Origin: Schaalia sp. Marseille-Q2122
GTDB taxonomy: Bacteria; Actinomycetota; Actinomycetes; Actinomycetales; Actinomycetaceae
Direction of reading: 5' to 3'
Length of the DNA: 64,000 bases
Assembly: GCF_903645355.1 (NCBI RefSeq)
Contig: NZ_CAHJXR010000002.1
Coordinates: 302,854-366,853, forward strand
Of this stretch, positions 53,565 to 63,706 are shown one piece after another. A program made the position numbers and the translations under genes. How positions within the stretch are numbered: position 1 is the stretch's first letter; every line of letters starts with the position of its first letter. The notes beneath the pieces are model-generated. The model saw nothing but the letters and a program-made list of their open reading frames with translations. It was not told the origin of the DNA and did no database searches.

Positions 53565-53689
53565 CCTTAATCTGTTACCCCGGACCTGCGTGAATAGTCC
53601 GGACGCAACAATAGCTGCGCATAAGCTAAGAAAATTCCGAGAAAATGATGGATTTGTGTTGAGTTGGCACACTTTTGGAGAAGTTTTCT

Positions 53690-53695
53690 TAGTGT
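53690..53695 (+). promoter_or_regulatory. -10 hexamer TAGTGT for a leaderless membrane-protein gene
   Basis: TAGTGT ends 6 nt before ATG 53702. No Shine-Dalgarno sequence is present. Confidence 0.45.
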
Positions 53696-53701
53696 GGGTT
53701 C

Positions 53702-55027
53702 ATGATCAGACTGCGCGCCACACTTGATCAAGATCAGCGGGGAACCGTGGTTGACATGATGTATCCGCTGCCCGTTGAGGCTAAGCCTCCACCTCCTCGC
53801 GGCTCAACGAGTCCATCGACGCCGAGTCTACTCCAGCGATTGCTTGGCATAGTGTTTATTAGCGCAGTCCTCATCTGGATGCTCCCTCTCATGGGCTTCA
53901 TTCTCCTGCTTAACTTCCCCGATCAGGCCCACGTGGACGCTTGGCTGTTAAACCATTCCAACCACTTTAAAGAGCAAAGAGACGCATCGTTCTCTGCACT
54001 CCTTGCAATCCCCAGCGTACTTCTCGCCCTCTACGGAGCATTGCTCGCCATCCCCGCAAGCAATCTTCCCTCTACGGCCTCACGGGACGGCTCACAAATG
54101 TTGGCGGAAATTCAAGATAATCACCAAAGGGTTAAGCAAAGAGAAGCTGTCATATTTGCCGCGTGGCTAGTCTCCTTGACTCTCGTGATCTACCACTTTG
54201 TTGGAGTCATCGGAAGCGCAGCTCTTATCCGCCACTACGAGTGGTACATGCCAGCATCGTTCATACGCGAGATCAAGAAATTCGCCTACGTTTCATGGAT
54301 CCATCCCAACTACCTCTTGGCCCAATTGGTGCTCTTCATCATCATCCTCATCACGATGGTGGAAGTCGCCGTTCCGCTAAGCGACAAACTCGGGGGAGAA
54401 CTCAAACGGCTCCAACGGCTAAGAAAGCTCCTGGCAGTAATGGTTCAGCTCCGAATGCCGCCCTCGCCCGCTGGCGTGTGGGTAAGCTGTGCTGTCATAG
54501 GTGTCAACCTGAGCGCTGCTATCAGCCTCGTATGGATGAGCAACTCCGTTAAGGTGCTGGTCTATACAATACTCGTGTGGATCGTGGCGTTCGTGCAGTA
54601 TGTCCTTTCCCTCAGCGGAGGCACTCAAATAGACGCCGAAATGAAGATCCTGCGATGGACAGTGACTGCGGCCCTTCTCTTGCCGACTCTTGGTATGATC
54701 GAGAAACTCGTCGACATTTCCCAGCGAATAAGCGCTGCACACCTCATTGCTCTCACATCTTTCATCGGACTTTTCATCGGCACCTCGGTCATACTGGGGG
54801 CAGTACGACCACATATTCGCAAGTGGGACTTCGCTTGGGAACGCAGATGGCGATTCCACACGACCCTGCGCAGGTACTGTAGTGAACGAGAAGGCCTCGT
54901 TCGCTACTTGACCAGAGCAGACGATGCTCTGGTCCTCACACTTGTGACAGCGCAGGCAGAACTTGAAAAAGAGCAGCCAACCTACGCCTCCGACTACAGA
55001 CTCCTATTGAACAAAGCCGTTCAATGA
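53702..55027 (+). CDS. Unrecognised multi-pass membrane protein
   Basis: This 441-residue protein has about eight membrane helices. They start near residues 46, 97, 148, 205, 257, 284, 318 and 345. A Pro-rich cytoplasmic-type N-terminus (EAKPPPPRGS) and a charged C-terminal tail of about 75 residues flank them. No transporter or enzyme motif is evident, and I cannot name a family. It stands at the right edge of the accessory island, after the IS3 remnant, and its 3' end overlaps the convergent oxidoreductase by 7 nt. A later start at 53756 is possible, but the leaderless promoter supports 53702. Confidence 0.65.
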   Translation: MIRLRATLDQDQRGTVVDMMYPLPVEAKPPPPRGSTSPSTPSLLQRLLGIVFISAVLIWMLPLMGFILLLNFPDQAHVDAWLLNHSNHFKEQRDASFSALLAIPSVLLALYGALLAIPASNLPSTASRDGSQMLAEIQDNHQRVKQREAVIFAAWLVSLTLVIYHFVGVIGSAALIRHYEWYMPASFIREIKKFAYVSWIHPNYLLAQLVLFIIILITMVEVAVPLSDKLGGELKRLQRLRKLLAVMVQLRMPPSPAGVWVSCAVIGVNLSAAISLVWMSNSVKVLVYTILVWIVAFVQYVLSLSGGTQIDAEMKILRWTVTAALLLPTLGMIEKLVDISQRISAAHLIALTSFIGLFIGTSVILGAVRPHIRKWDFAWERRWRFHTTLRRYCSEREGLVRYLTRADDALVLTLVTAQAELEKEQPTYASDYRLLLNKAVQ

Positions 55028-56088
55028 ACTCCGATGCGCTCACGCACCTCGTCCATCAACTCCATGACGGCCAGGGTGTCCGCCCAGGGCATCACCGCAG
55101 ACTCCAGCGCCCCCGCCGCAACGCAGCGGGCGACCTCAGCGGCCTCGTACTGGAAGCCGCCCGGCACCGTCGCATCCCAGGTGACGGTGTCGCCGTCAGG
55201 ATTCTCGCCACCGAAGGTGCGCAGCTGAAGCACGCCGGGACGGTAGAACTGCAGCGGCAACTCCAACGCGCCGCGCTCGCACACGACCTCAGCGGCCGTA
55301 GCGGAGCGGCCACTAAAGTTCGAACGTGCCACGGCCAGAGCCTCGCCCGCACGAAGGACAGCAACATTAGCCAGGTCCACGCCCGCATCCGTCAACACAC
55401 CATCAGCTGACACCAGGCGAGCATCAGGCGCGATGCTCTGAATAAAGGACAGGGAATACACGCCCAAGTCCAACAGGGCGCCGCCGCCAAGCTCAGGATC
55501 AGTCAAACGCGGAACATGCCACAGGTACTGGCCGTGATCAGCCTGCGCAGACACGATCTGCCCCAAGCCCCCATTGGCCAGCACCTGACGCAGCACCCGC
55601 TGGTGGGGCAGGTGGCGAGTCCACATTGCCTCCATGACGAACACTCCACGCTCACGCGCGGCATCAAAGATACGCCGCGCCTGCGCGGCATTCATCGTGA
55701 AAGCCTTCTCCACCAGCACGGGCTTACCAGCCTCAATCGCCAGCAGCGCATGCTCAGCGTGCATGGGGTGAATGGTGGCGACATACACGGCATCCACCTG
55801 CGGGTCAGCAACCAGCTGCTCGTAGGAATCATGGACGCGCTCAATGCCATACTCCTGCGCGAAAGCCTGCGCGCGCTCCTGATCGCGGGCGGCAACTGCC
55901 ACCACACGCCCCGAAGAATAGGCCGGCACATCACGAGCGAAAGTCCGAGCGATACCGCCAGCGCCGATGATGCCCCACCTCAAGGCAGGAGCCTCCATCG
56001 GGTCAGGCAGCTCAACACCGCGAGCAAAATGAGAAAGAGGTTCAGGCAGCGGCGCCAGTGCCGCATGCGGATTCACAAAATCAGCCAT
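55021..56088 (-). CDS. Gfo/Idh/MocA-family oxidoreductase
   Basis: This 355-residue dehydrogenase has an N-terminal Rossmann fold (RWGIIGAGGIARTFARDV, about residues 37-54) and the family motif KPVLVEKAFTMN, with the catalytic-site lysine near residue 127. Such enzymes oxidise sugars or trans-dihydrodiols with NAD(P); the substrate cannot be deduced. A CATGAT element 6 nt before the ATG suggests leaderless expression. It is separated by 33 nt from the Abi-like gene upstream of it. Confidence 0.9.
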   Translation of the reverse strand: MADFVNPHAALAPLPEPLSHFARGVELPDPMEAPALRWGIIGAGGIARTFARDVPAYSSGRVVAVAARDQERAQAFAQEYGIERVHDSYEQLVADPQVDAVYVATIHPMHAEHALLAIEAGKPVLVEKAFTMNAAQARRIFDAARERGVFVMEAMWTRHLPHQRVLRQVLANGGLGQIVSAQADHGQYLWHVPRLTDPELGGGALLDLGVYSLSFIQSIAPDARLVSADGVLTDAGVDLANVAVLRAGEALAVARSNFSGRSATAAEVVCERGALELPLQFYRPGVLQLRTFGGENPDGDTVTWDATVPGGFQYEAAEVARCVAAGALESAVMPWADTLAVMELMDEVRERIGVH

Positions 56089-56094
56089 AGAAGA

Positions 56095-56100
56095 ATCATG
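56095..56100 (-). promoter_or_regulatory. -10-like CATGAT for the oxidoreductase
   Basis: On the minus strand CATGAT ends 6 nt before ATG 56088, the same spacing as the other leaderless genes. Confidence 0.35.
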
Positions 56101-56121
56101 GCACGAAAGAGCTGAACACGT

Positions 56122-57045
56122 TCACTGACCGTACTTATACGGGTGCGTAATCCCCAATGCCAGCGCCGGATGAGCCTCCAACAAAGGCTCCACCGTCGAG
56201 CCCAGCCAATCCTCACAACACCCCAGTTGGCGCAGCAGCACAGAGATCACCAGCAAATGCTCATACACCGAATGCGCCACAAAAACACGGTATCGGCTGG
56301 CAGCATGAAGATCCTCGCCGGCAAGCTCAGGGGAGCGCGTGCACGTGTGATTCCACAGGCGTGCCAGATGAGCCCCACGATTACGCAAGTACACCAGCGC
56401 CCGCACCTGCGACTTCAGGTAGCCGCGCGGCGTGCCTAGGGCATCTTCCAAGGACTCTGACACGCCCGACCCGTAGGCCTGCTCAATACAGCGCGCCAGC
56501 GTCCCAAAGGTCAACGTGTCCACCGTCTCGGCAATGAGGAAACGCTGCCACGTGCGATCCGACCAATCCTCCTCGAGAGCTTGACGCCGCCGACTGACAA
56601 TATGGGGCTCCTTCGAGCGCGCCAGGTCGTTCATAATCGCAGGCCAGGGCATGCGCACCTCGGCGGGGGAGCGGTTAGGGGCGCCATCCTCAGCGGCCTC
56701 AGGCACCAGCAGGCGCGGGCTGCCCGAGACAGCCTCAAAATGCAGGGCGAATTGGGCGCGCAAACCCACCTCAGCCCGGCGCAATCCCGCCATCATCGCT
56801 TCAGAAAGATCCCTCTCGGCCTCGTAGAGACTGCGGATCTCCTCAAAGCGGGCGCCCTCATCGAAAGGTTGCGGTCCCTTCATGGGGGTGGGGTCGGTCC
56901 AGTAACGCGCGTAGTGGTCGAAACGACGCACGCCAATCATCGCGAGGAAACTCATGGCTTCAGCCCAGTCGCCGATGTGGAGGCCTCGCTCGGCGAGCTC
57001 CTCGCAGTGCGCAGCAAGCAGAGCCCTCACCTTGTCGTGCGCCAT
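56122..57045 (-). CDS. Abi_2-like (AbiD/AbiF) HEPN protein
   Basis: This 307-residue protein has the layout of Abi_2 proteins: an N-terminal helical segment with SFLAMIGVRRFDHYARYW, an ERDL stretch near residue 77, and the HEPN motif R221-NRGA-H226 followed by LARLWN. Lactococcal relatives cause abortive phage infection, and the R-x4-H residues are those expected for RNase activity. It lies between an RNA helicase and an oxidoreductase rather than inside the main island, and its base composition matches the core. GAGGAGGG precedes ATG 57045. A defence role is inferred from family only. Confidence 0.8.
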   Translation of the reverse strand: MAHDKVRALLAAHCEELAERGLHIGDWAEAMSFLAMIGVRRFDHYARYWTDPTPMKGPQPFDEGARFEEIRSLYEAERDLSEAMMAGLRRAEVGLRAQFALHFEAVSGSPRLLVPEAAEDGAPNRSPAEVRMPWPAIMNDLARSKEPHIVSRRRQALEEDWSDRTWQRFLIAETVDTLTFGTLARCIEQAYGSGVSESLEDALGTPRGYLKSQVRALVYLRNRGAHLARLWNHTCTRSPELAGEDLHAASRYRVFVAHSVYEHLLVISVLLRQLGCCEDWLGSTVEPLLEAHPALALGITHPYKYGQ

Positions 57046-57264
57046 GGTGCCCTCCTCGCTGCGATGTGAGTGCGACTGATAACCACGGTGAGCCTAACAC
57101 GCTGGCCATGAAGAAAAGGCGGATACGTCAATCCCCTCCCACCGTCACCCTGGGCGGAGCCCGAAGGGAGACAGAGAGAGGGGAGTGGTAGAGCCAACGC
57201 GATCGGCGGACTGTGACGCCAACACACCAGAGTTGGGGTTGAGGCGTGTCAGCGTCGAGAAGCG

Positions 57265-59895
57265 TCAGCGCTTAGGGCGGTGCTCCCCACGCGACCCGCC
57301 GAAGCGACGATCCGAATGACCACCGCGGCTGCCACCACCGTAACGGCTATCGCGGCCATACCCTGCCTGCTTGGAGTGCGAGGCGTGCGAGCCTTGGCTG
57401 GAGCGACCGTGGAACTCACGGCCACCGCGTTCACGTCCGCCCTCACGCCAGCCGTCGCGGCCACTGCGGTCGCCGTAACGCTCATCCTGGCGGTCGCCTC
57501 GGAAACGGTCTCGGCCATCATGGCTCGCCCAGTCGCGGCCACCATCACGACGACCGTAGTCACGCTCGCGACGCTCACCGCGATCGAAACCGCGATCACG
57601 ATCGCGTCCACCGCGCTCAAAACGAGGGCGCTCCCCACGGTCGCCTCGTCCGTCGCGCTCTCCACGGCCAAAGTCATCACGTCCACGCTCGCCGCGCGGA
57701 CGATCGAAACTGCGGTCTCGGTCCTGGAAACGATTCTCACGCTCACCATCGCGCTGCCCGCGAGAGGGGGCACCCTGATCCTCACGAATACGCAGAGGGC
57801 GGCCTTGCACGTGAGCCTTGCCGATACGCGCCATGGTCTGGTCGTCCATATCGGCGGCGATTTCCACCAAAGAGAAGGTCGGGAAGATTTCGATACGACC
57901 CAGGTCCTTACCGGCGATGCCGCCCTCGCCGGTGATCGCACCCACGATCGCGCCGGGCTTCACGCCGTCCTTCTTGCCGACCTCCACGCGGAAGCGGCGT
58001 CCGAAAGCGCCCGAAGGACGAGGGCGACGCCCCTTGTCCCCCTTGCCACGATCAGCGCGCTCGCCCTTATCGCGGCCACCTTCAAAGACGGCGCCAACAA
58101 ATTCGCCATTCTCGTCGAGCTTTTCCTCGCGGCGGGTCTTGCCCTCACCGCGGCGGTCCTTCTCGATGCGGAGAGCCGGGCCCTCATCGCCGACGGCGTT
58201 GGCCATCAGCGCCGCTGCAATGTCGAGCAAGCTCATGGCTGCGGGCACAGCGGGAGCTTCTTCCCCATTTTCGGTGGCTTCAAGGGCTGCGAGCTCGGCT
58301 TCTTCGTGAGCGGCCTGCGACGCGGCAACGACCTCGGACAGGAGGTTCTTGTACAGGTCCAGGCGGCCACGCTCCACGCGAGCGGCCAGGCCCTCAAGAA
58401 TGCGACGGGAGCGGAACTCCGACACCGCTGCTGGCGTAGGAATCTGCACCTCGATCATGGGCGTGCCCGTGAGCTTTTCTATGCGGCGCAGACGGCCAGA
58501 CTCACGCGGAGTAAAGAAGGTCAGCGCCAGGCCCTCTCGGCCAGCGCGGCCCGTGCGGCCAATGCGGTGCACATAGGCTTCCGGCTCGCGCGGAACGTCA
58601 AAGTTCACCACCAGGCCAATGCGTTCAACATCCAGGCCACGGGCGGCCACGTCGGTGGCGACCAGCACGTCCAGGCTGCCGTTGCGCAGGCGCTGGACCA
58701 GGCGCTCACGCTCAGTTTGCGCGACGTCGCCGGAAATACCAGCTGCACGGAAGCCTCGCGAGGCCATCTCAATGGAGATCTCCTCAACGTCCATACGCGT
58801 GCGGACGAAAACAATGGCGGCGTCAGCGGCGCGGGTGGCCAGGACGCGGCCCAGGGCACCGATCTTGTGCTTGTAGGGCACCACGGCATAGGTCTGGGTA
58901 ATGGTATCGACGGTAGAGGAGGCGGCCGTGACTTCGATCTTGACCGGATCAGTCAGGTGGGTGGCAGCGATCTTCTCAATCGCGGGAGGCATCGTGGCCG
59001 AGAAGAGCGCAGTGCGACGCTCGGCGGGGACGGAGGCCGTAATGGTCTCAACGTCTTCAGCAAAGCCCATGCGCAGCATCTCATCGGCCTCATCGAGGAC
59101 GAACATACGCCCCTGGGACAGGTCCAGCGCGCCCTTCTCAATCAGGTCAATGACGCGGCCAGGCGTGCCGACCACGACCTGCGCACCCTTCTTCAGGGCA
59201 TTGATCTGCGGGCCATAGGCAGAACCGCCATACACGGGGACAATCTCCACACCGCGGGAGAGGTCAGCGAAGTTTTCCAGCGCCTGAGCGGACTGCATCG
59301 CCAATTCGCGCGTGGGGGCCAGGATCAGTGCCTGCACGTACTTGTGACCAGCGTTAATGTCAGCCAGCAGCGGCAGGCCGAAAGCGGCGGTCTTGCCCGT
59401 GCCCGTCTGGGCGATACCCACAACGTCGCGGCCTTCGAGCAGCGCGGGGATGGAGGCAGCCTGGATGGGGGTGGGGGTGACGAAGCCGAGTTGGGTGACG
59501 GCGTCGAGGATGCGGGTGGGTAGGCCAAGGTCGGCGAAGGTTACGCTGGACGAGGCCGAGGCGTCGTCCTCTTCGGCGTCGTCGTCTTCGGTGTCGTCGT
59601 CGAGGTCCTCGTCATCCTCGTCAGTGTGATCGTCAGCGTCATTGTCTTCGTCGAAGTCGTCGCCGTCTTCGTCAAAGTCGTCATCGTCAGCCTCGTCGGT
59701 CTCGTCTTCTTCCTCAGCGGAGGGAAGAACATCCTCGTCGACCTCGCCGACGATCTCAGCGGCGTCCTCAACAGCGATATCGGAGTGGTCCTCGCCGACG
59801 AACTCGACCTCGACATTGAGCATGTCAATGTCTTCGGGCTCAAGGAACAGGGGAGAGGAGAATTGATGGGTGTCAGCAGACATGGGCACAGTCAT
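57265..59895 (-). CDS. deaD: DEAD-box RNA helicase (DeaD/CsdA type)
   Basis: This 876-residue helicase probably unwinds structured RNA in ribosome assembly or cold adaptation. Q-motif FADLGLPTRIL, motif I AQTGTGKTAA, motif II VLDEADEML, motif III FSATMP and motif VI YVHRIGRTGRAG are complete. A DbpA-type RNA-binding domain follows (GAIVGAITGEGGIAGKDLGRIEIF), and the last 180 residues are RGG/RDR-rich. The first 100 residues are extremely Asp/Glu-rich, unusual for the family. ATG 59895 is chosen over the upstream codon at 59940; ATG 59883 is also possible. A long plus-strand frame opposite is a shadow. Confidence 0.95.
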   Translation of the reverse strand: MTVPMSADTHQFSSPLFLEPEDIDMLNVEVEFVGEDHSDIAVEDAAEIVGEVDEDVLPSAEEEDETDEADDDDFDEDGDDFDEDNDADDHTDEDDEDLDDDTEDDDAEEDDASASSSVTFADLGLPTRILDAVTQLGFVTPTPIQAASIPALLEGRDVVGIAQTGTGKTAAFGLPLLADINAGHKYVQALILAPTRELAMQSAQALENFADLSRGVEIVPVYGGSAYGPQINALKKGAQVVVGTPGRVIDLIEKGALDLSQGRMFVLDEADEMLRMGFAEDVETITASVPAERRTALFSATMPPAIEKIAATHLTDPVKIEVTAASSTVDTITQTYAVVPYKHKIGALGRVLATRAADAAIVFVRTRMDVEEISIEMASRGFRAAGISGDVAQTERERLVQRLRNGSLDVLVATDVAARGLDVERIGLVVNFDVPREPEAYVHRIGRTGRAGREGLALTFFTPRESGRLRRIEKLTGTPMIEVQIPTPAAVSEFRSRRILEGLAARVERGRLDLYKNLLSEVVAASQAAHEEAELAALEATENGEEAPAVPAAMSLLDIAAALMANAVGDEGPALRIEKDRRGEGKTRREEKLDENGEFVGAVFEGGRDKGERADRGKGDKGRRPRPSGAFGRRFRVEVGKKDGVKPGAIVGAITGEGGIAGKDLGRIEIFPTFSLVEIAADMDDQTMARIGKAHVQGRPLRIREDQGAPSRGQRDGERENRFQDRDRSFDRPRGERGRDDFGRGERDGRGDRGERPRFERGGRDRDRGFDRGERRERDYGRRDGGRDWASHDGRDRFRGDRQDERYGDRSGRDGWREGGRERGGREFHGRSSQGSHASHSKQAGYGRDSRYGGGSRGGHSDRRFGGSRGEHRPKR

Positions 59896-60136
59896 CTTTC
59901 GTGGCTGGCCAGCGCGCAGCACAATACACCCACTACACACAAACCGTAGGGGAGTTGCTGGGCTGGAAATGTGGAGTCGAAACCGGGGCTCGTGCCACGG
60001 CTGGGTCTATGGAGACCTTCAGCGCGGCCTCAACTCACCAACAACACTCACCGGTCACTTCCTGCCGGTCACCATCACTGTGGGGCTGCGCCTCATCGCC
60101 CCATAACCCTACCCGCAAATGCGCAGAAAACCACGA

Positions 60137-61630
60137 CTAGGCGCCGGTGACATCCCTCACCGGCATCCGGCCACGCAGCGCATAAAACACGCCAATCAAC
60201 GCCGAAATGACAGCAAGGACGACTGCCGGAGCATATGTCCAGGAAATATCACCAGCAATAGGCAGATGTGACCACGCAAAAAGAACCACCGACGTCACAG
60301 CAAGCTGCAAAGCCGACCCAGCCGCGTCAGCAACCTGCAACCAGGACGACACCTTCCCGTGCTTATGTTGAGGTGTCACGCTCAGGGCAAGCACCGAGAT
60401 CGTCGAATGGGCAAAACCCGCTCCGCCGCTCATCAGCAGCGCACCCACCGCTCCCACCGCCACCGGCGTGTGGGATGAGGTCAGCAGGGCGATACAGGAA
60501 AGACCAACGGCCATGAGGATCGCGCCAGCCAGCGGCAGAAGCTCGCGTGTCTTCGGCGCATGAATCCTGGCCTGGATAGCTGCCGTCATTGACCATCCCA
60601 CCGTCCCTAAGGTCACGACAAGGGCAGCCTCCTTCGCCGCCCACCCGTGGACCTCCACCAAAAGCAGAGGAAGAAACGCGGTCCCACCCATGAACGCCGC
60701 CATGATGAACAGACGCACACCAATGATCGACGGCAAGCCGGCGCGTGCACGGAAAATCCCCCGCGGCAGCAGTCGCGGCAGGGCATAGATGGAAAACGCC
60801 AGGCCAACGCAGGCCAAGACCAGCATAGGCAGGCCAGAAAGCGCACCAGAAAGCTGTAGGGCGAAGACGCCGACACCGCCGGCCAGGGCCAACAACGTCA
60901 GGGTCTTTAACGACAGGGCGCCTGCAGCGGTGGCCTCGTGAGAAGGCGGAGGGATCTGACGCAGGAGCGGCAGTAGCGGGAAAACATTGATGAGAGCAAT
61001 AGCGGGCACAGCACCAAAGACGATGCGCCAACCGAAAGCATCAGCCACCCACCCGGCAATCGCCGGGCCAATGAGAGCCGGAACCAGCCACGCCAAAGAA
61101 AACGCAGCGAAAAAGCTCGGGCGGTGCTCCTCGGAAGCGATTGCGCCGATCAGAACATACAGGGGCACGATCAGCAGCCCCATGCCCAGGCCCTGCAGCA
61201 GGCGGCCCACCACGAATACCGCAACATGAGGCGCGATAGCGCACAGCACTAAGCCCACATTGAAGGCCACGATCCCCGCCCACAGAACCGGGCGAGCACC
61301 TCGTGAATCCGACAACGAACCCGCGATCACCACCGCAAACAACTGAGCGGTCAGCGCCGCCCCCGACGCCACCGAAAACCACGTCTGCGCACCCAAGTCC
61401 GCGACCACGCGCGGCATAATCGTCGTCGTTGCCAGCGACTCGAAAGCGCCAAGCGTAATTAACGCCACCGACCCGATCATGAGCGTGATCTCCTGAGGCG
61501 ACCAGCGCGTCCGCGCCACCTGCGCGGCCGCCTCGCCAACAGCGTCGCGCTCCGCCGCCGGTGAAGAGGCGGACAAAGCGTGCGCTTCCTCAGGCGAGGC
61601 GGCAGAAGGTGAAGGTGGCGAAGACGTCAT
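60137..61630 (-). CDS. MFS drug-type exporter
   Basis: This 497-residue transporter has about 14 membrane helices, as in DHA2/EmrB-QacA exporters. Characteristic segments are [15 protein letters not shown] in helix 1, the loop [13 protein letters not shown] (motif A-like), and a motif C-like [18 protein letters not shown]. The N-terminal 45 residues are Ser/Pro/Ala-rich. The much longer frame from 61900 crosses into aspS and is rejected; ATG 61630 is divergent from aspS by 99 bp. The substrate is unknown. Confidence 0.88.
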   Translation of the reverse strand: MTSSPPSPSAASPEEAHALSASSPAAERDAVGEAAAQVARTRWSPQEITLMIGSVALITLGAFESLATTTIMPRVVADLGAQTWFSVASGAALTAQLFAVVIAGSLSDSRGARPVLWAGIVAFNVGLVLCAIAPHVAVFVVGRLLQGLGMGLLIVPLYVLIGAIASEEHRPSFFAAFSLAWLVPALIGPAIAGWVADAFGWRIVFGAVPAIALINVFPLLPLLRQIPPPSHEATAAGALSLKTLTLLALAGGVGVFALQLSGALSGLPMLVLACVGLAFSIYALPRLLPRGIFRARAGLPSIIGVRLFIMAAFMGGTAFLPLLLVEVHGWAAKEAALVVTLGTVGWSMTAAIQARIHAPKTRELLPLAGAILMAVGLSCIALLTSSHTPVAVGAVGALLMSGGAGFAHSTISVLALSVTPQHKHGKVSSWLQVADAAGSALQLAVTSVVLFAWSHLPIAGDISWTYAPAVVLAVISALIGVFYALRGRMPVRDVTGA

Positions 61631-61729
61631 GGGAAGGATCGTCTCATGTGCTGGGGGAGGGGCGCAAAGGGCGTAGAATATCCACTGCCGCCGCCCGTCT
61701 CGCGGATGGTAACTACGAAAGGAATAACT

Positions 61730-63571
61730 GTGCTGCGCACTCACAACATCGACACCCTTGGCCTGGACAAAGTCGGCCAAACCGTCACCCTCGCCGGCTG
61801 GGTAGACCGCCGCCGTGACCACGGTGGTGTCGCATTCGTGGATCTGCGCGACGCCTCCGGCATCGTCCAGGTGGTCGTCCGCGACGAATCCGTTGCCCAC
61901 GAGCTCCGCTCCGAGTACGTCCTCCAGGTCACCGGCGAGGTCTGTGCCCGTCCCGAAGGCAACGAAAACCCCAATCTTTCCACCGGCACCATTGAGATCA
62001 TGGGTGACGACATCACCATCCTCAACACCGCAGCACCCCTACCGTTCCAGGTATCCGCACACGCCGAAGACTCCGGCAACGTCGGCGAGGAAACCCGCCT
62101 CAAGTACCGCTTCCTGGATCTGCGCCGCGCCTCCATGCAACACGCCATGCGCCTACGCTCCAAGGTCTCCCAAGCGGCGCGCCGCGTCCTGGACTCCCAC
62201 GACTTCGTTGAGGTGGAGACCCCGACCCTCACCCGCTCCACCCCCGAAGGCGCCCGCGACTTCCTCGTGCCGGCCCGCCTGTCGCCCGGCTCCTGGTACG
62301 CCCTGCCCCAGTCGCCCCAGCTCTTCAAGCAGCTCCTCATGGTGGGTGGCATGGAACGCTACTACCAGATCGCCCGCTGCTACCGCGACGAGGACTTCCG
62401 CGCCGACCGCCAGCCTGAGTTCACTCAGCTCGATATTGAGATGAGCTTCGTCGAGCAAGATGACGTCATCGCTGTTGCCGAAGACATCCTCAAGAACGTG
62501 TGGGCGCTGATTGGCGTTGACCTGCCCACCCCGCTGCCTCGCATGCCCTTCAAGGAGGCCATGGAGCGCTACGGTTCGGACAAGCCCGACCTGCGTTTTT
62601 GCCTGGAGCTGGTGGACCTCACCGAATACTTCAAGGACACTTCCTTCCGCGTGTTCCAAAACGAGTACGTCGGCGCTGTTGTCATGCCCGGCGGTGCTTC
62701 CCAGCCGCGCCGTACCTTCGACAAGTGGCAGGAATGGGCCAAGGCGCGCGGCGCGAAGGGCCTGGCCTACGTCACCATTGGCGAGGACGGCACCCTGGGT
62801 GGCCCCGTTGCCAAGAACCTCACCGACGCTGAGCGTGAGGGCATGGCTGCCGCAACCGGCGCGAACCCCGGCGACTGCATCTTCTTCGGCGCGGGCAAGG
62901 CTGATCCCACCCGTGAGCTTCTGGGCGCCGTGCGCCTGGAGGTGGGCAAGCGTTGTGACTTGATTGATCCTGACGCGTGGGCCTTCACCTGGGTGGTTGA
63001 CGCACCCCTGTTCAAGCCCACCGGCGCTGCCGAGGCTGACGGTGACGTGGCCCTGGGCAACTCCGCCTGGACGGCCGTGCACCACGCCTTCACCTCGCCC
63101 AAGCCCGAATGGCTGGATCGTTTCGACGAGGACCCGGGCAACGCCTTGGCCTACGCCTACGACATTGTCTGCAATGGCAATGAGATCGGCGGCGGCTCGA
63201 TCCGTATCCACCGCCGTGACGTGCAAGAGCGCGTGTTCAAGGTGATGGGTATTGGTGAGGAAGAGGCTCAGGAGAAGTTCGGCTTCCTGCTGGACGCTTT
63301 CAAGTTCGGCGCTCCCCCTCACGGTGGCCTGGCCTTCGGTTGGGACCGCATCGTATCCCTGCTGACCAAGGCTGAGTCCATCCGCGACGTCATCGCCTTC
63401 CCCAAGTCCGGCGGCGGCTACGACCCGCTGACCGAGGCCCCGGCCCCCATCACGCCCGAGCAGCGTAAGGAAGCCGGCGTGGACGCTACGCCGAAGAAGC
63501 GTGGCGAAGAGGCAGAGGCAGAAAAGGCTGAGGGCGACAAAGCCGAAGCTGGCGAGGCTGCTGCTGAGTGA
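61730..63571 (+). CDS. aspS: Aspartate--tRNA(Asp/Asn) ligase
   Basis: This 613-residue class IIb synthetase has an N-terminal OB fold ([23 protein letters not shown]) and motif 2 ([21 protein letters not shown]). A bacterial insertion domain is present, and motif 3 reads [12 protein letters not shown]. The C-terminus carries an extra Glu/Lys/Ala-rich tail of about 30 residues. GTG 61730 follows AAAGGA, whereas the frame from 61646 has no support. A TAGAAT at 61674-61679 may be its -10. Whether it also charges tRNA-Asn depends on the rest of the genome. Confidence 0.96.
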   Translation: MLRTHNIDTLGLDKVGQTVTLAGWVDRRRDHGGVAFVDLRDASGIVQVVVRDESVAHELRSEYVLQVTGEVCARPEGNENPNLSTGTIEIMGDDITILNTAAPLPFQVSAHAEDSGNVGEETRLKYRFLDLRRASMQHAMRLRSKVSQAARRVLDSHDFVEVETPTLTRSTPEGARDFLVPARLSPGSWYALPQSPQLFKQLLMVGGMERYYQIARCYRDEDFRADRQPEFTQLDIEMSFVEQDDVIAVAEDILKNVWALIGVDLPTPLPRMPFKEAMERYGSDKPDLRFCLELVDLTEYFKDTSFRVFQNEYVGAVVMPGGASQPRRTFDKWQEWAKARGAKGLAYVTIGEDGTLGGPVAKNLTDAEREGMAAATGANPGDCIFFGAGKADPTRELLGAVRLEVGKRCDLIDPDAWAFTWVVDAPLFKPTGAAEADGDVALGNSAWTAVHHAFTSPKPEWLDRFDEDPGNALAYAYDIVCNGNEIGGGSIRIHRRDVQERVFKVMGIGEEEAQEKFGFLLDAFKFGAPPHGGLAFGWDRIVSLLTKAESIRDVIAFPKSGGGYDPLTEAPAPITPEQRKEAGVDATPKKRGEEAEAEKAEGDKAEAGEAAAE

Positions 63572-63579
63572 GCGTTGAA

Positions 63580-63610
63580 CTTGGCGGAGCGGCTATCGCG
63601 CTCCGCCAAG
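63580..63610 (+). terminator. First hairpin after aspS
   Basis: A perfect 12-bp stem (63580-63591 with 63599-63610) with a 7-nt loop immediately follows the stop codon; there is no T-run. Confidence 0.6.
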
Positions 63611-63643
63611 GAGTGATTGTCAATCGCTGAGCAGGGCTGAGAG

Positions 63644-63682
63644 GGGCCGCGCGGGAAACATTCCCGCGCGGCCCTTTGTTTT
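63644..63682 (+). terminator. Rho-independent terminator after aspS
   Basis: A perfect 14-bp stem (63644-63657 with 63661-63674) and a 3-nt loop are followed by TTTGTTTT. It lies between convergent genes and may serve both. Confidence 0.88.
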
Positions 63683-63706
63683 GCAGGCGTCCTGAAGATC
63701 AGTTGC

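Noticed and set aside
57280..59523. 747-codon plus-strand ORF opposite deaD
   Set aside because: All helicase motifs are on the minus strand; the plus frame is Thr/Ala-rich shadow sequence.
60137..61900. Extending the MFS gene to a start at 61900
   Set aside because: The first 90 residues would be antisense to the start of aspS; the membrane-protein-like sequence begins after 61630.
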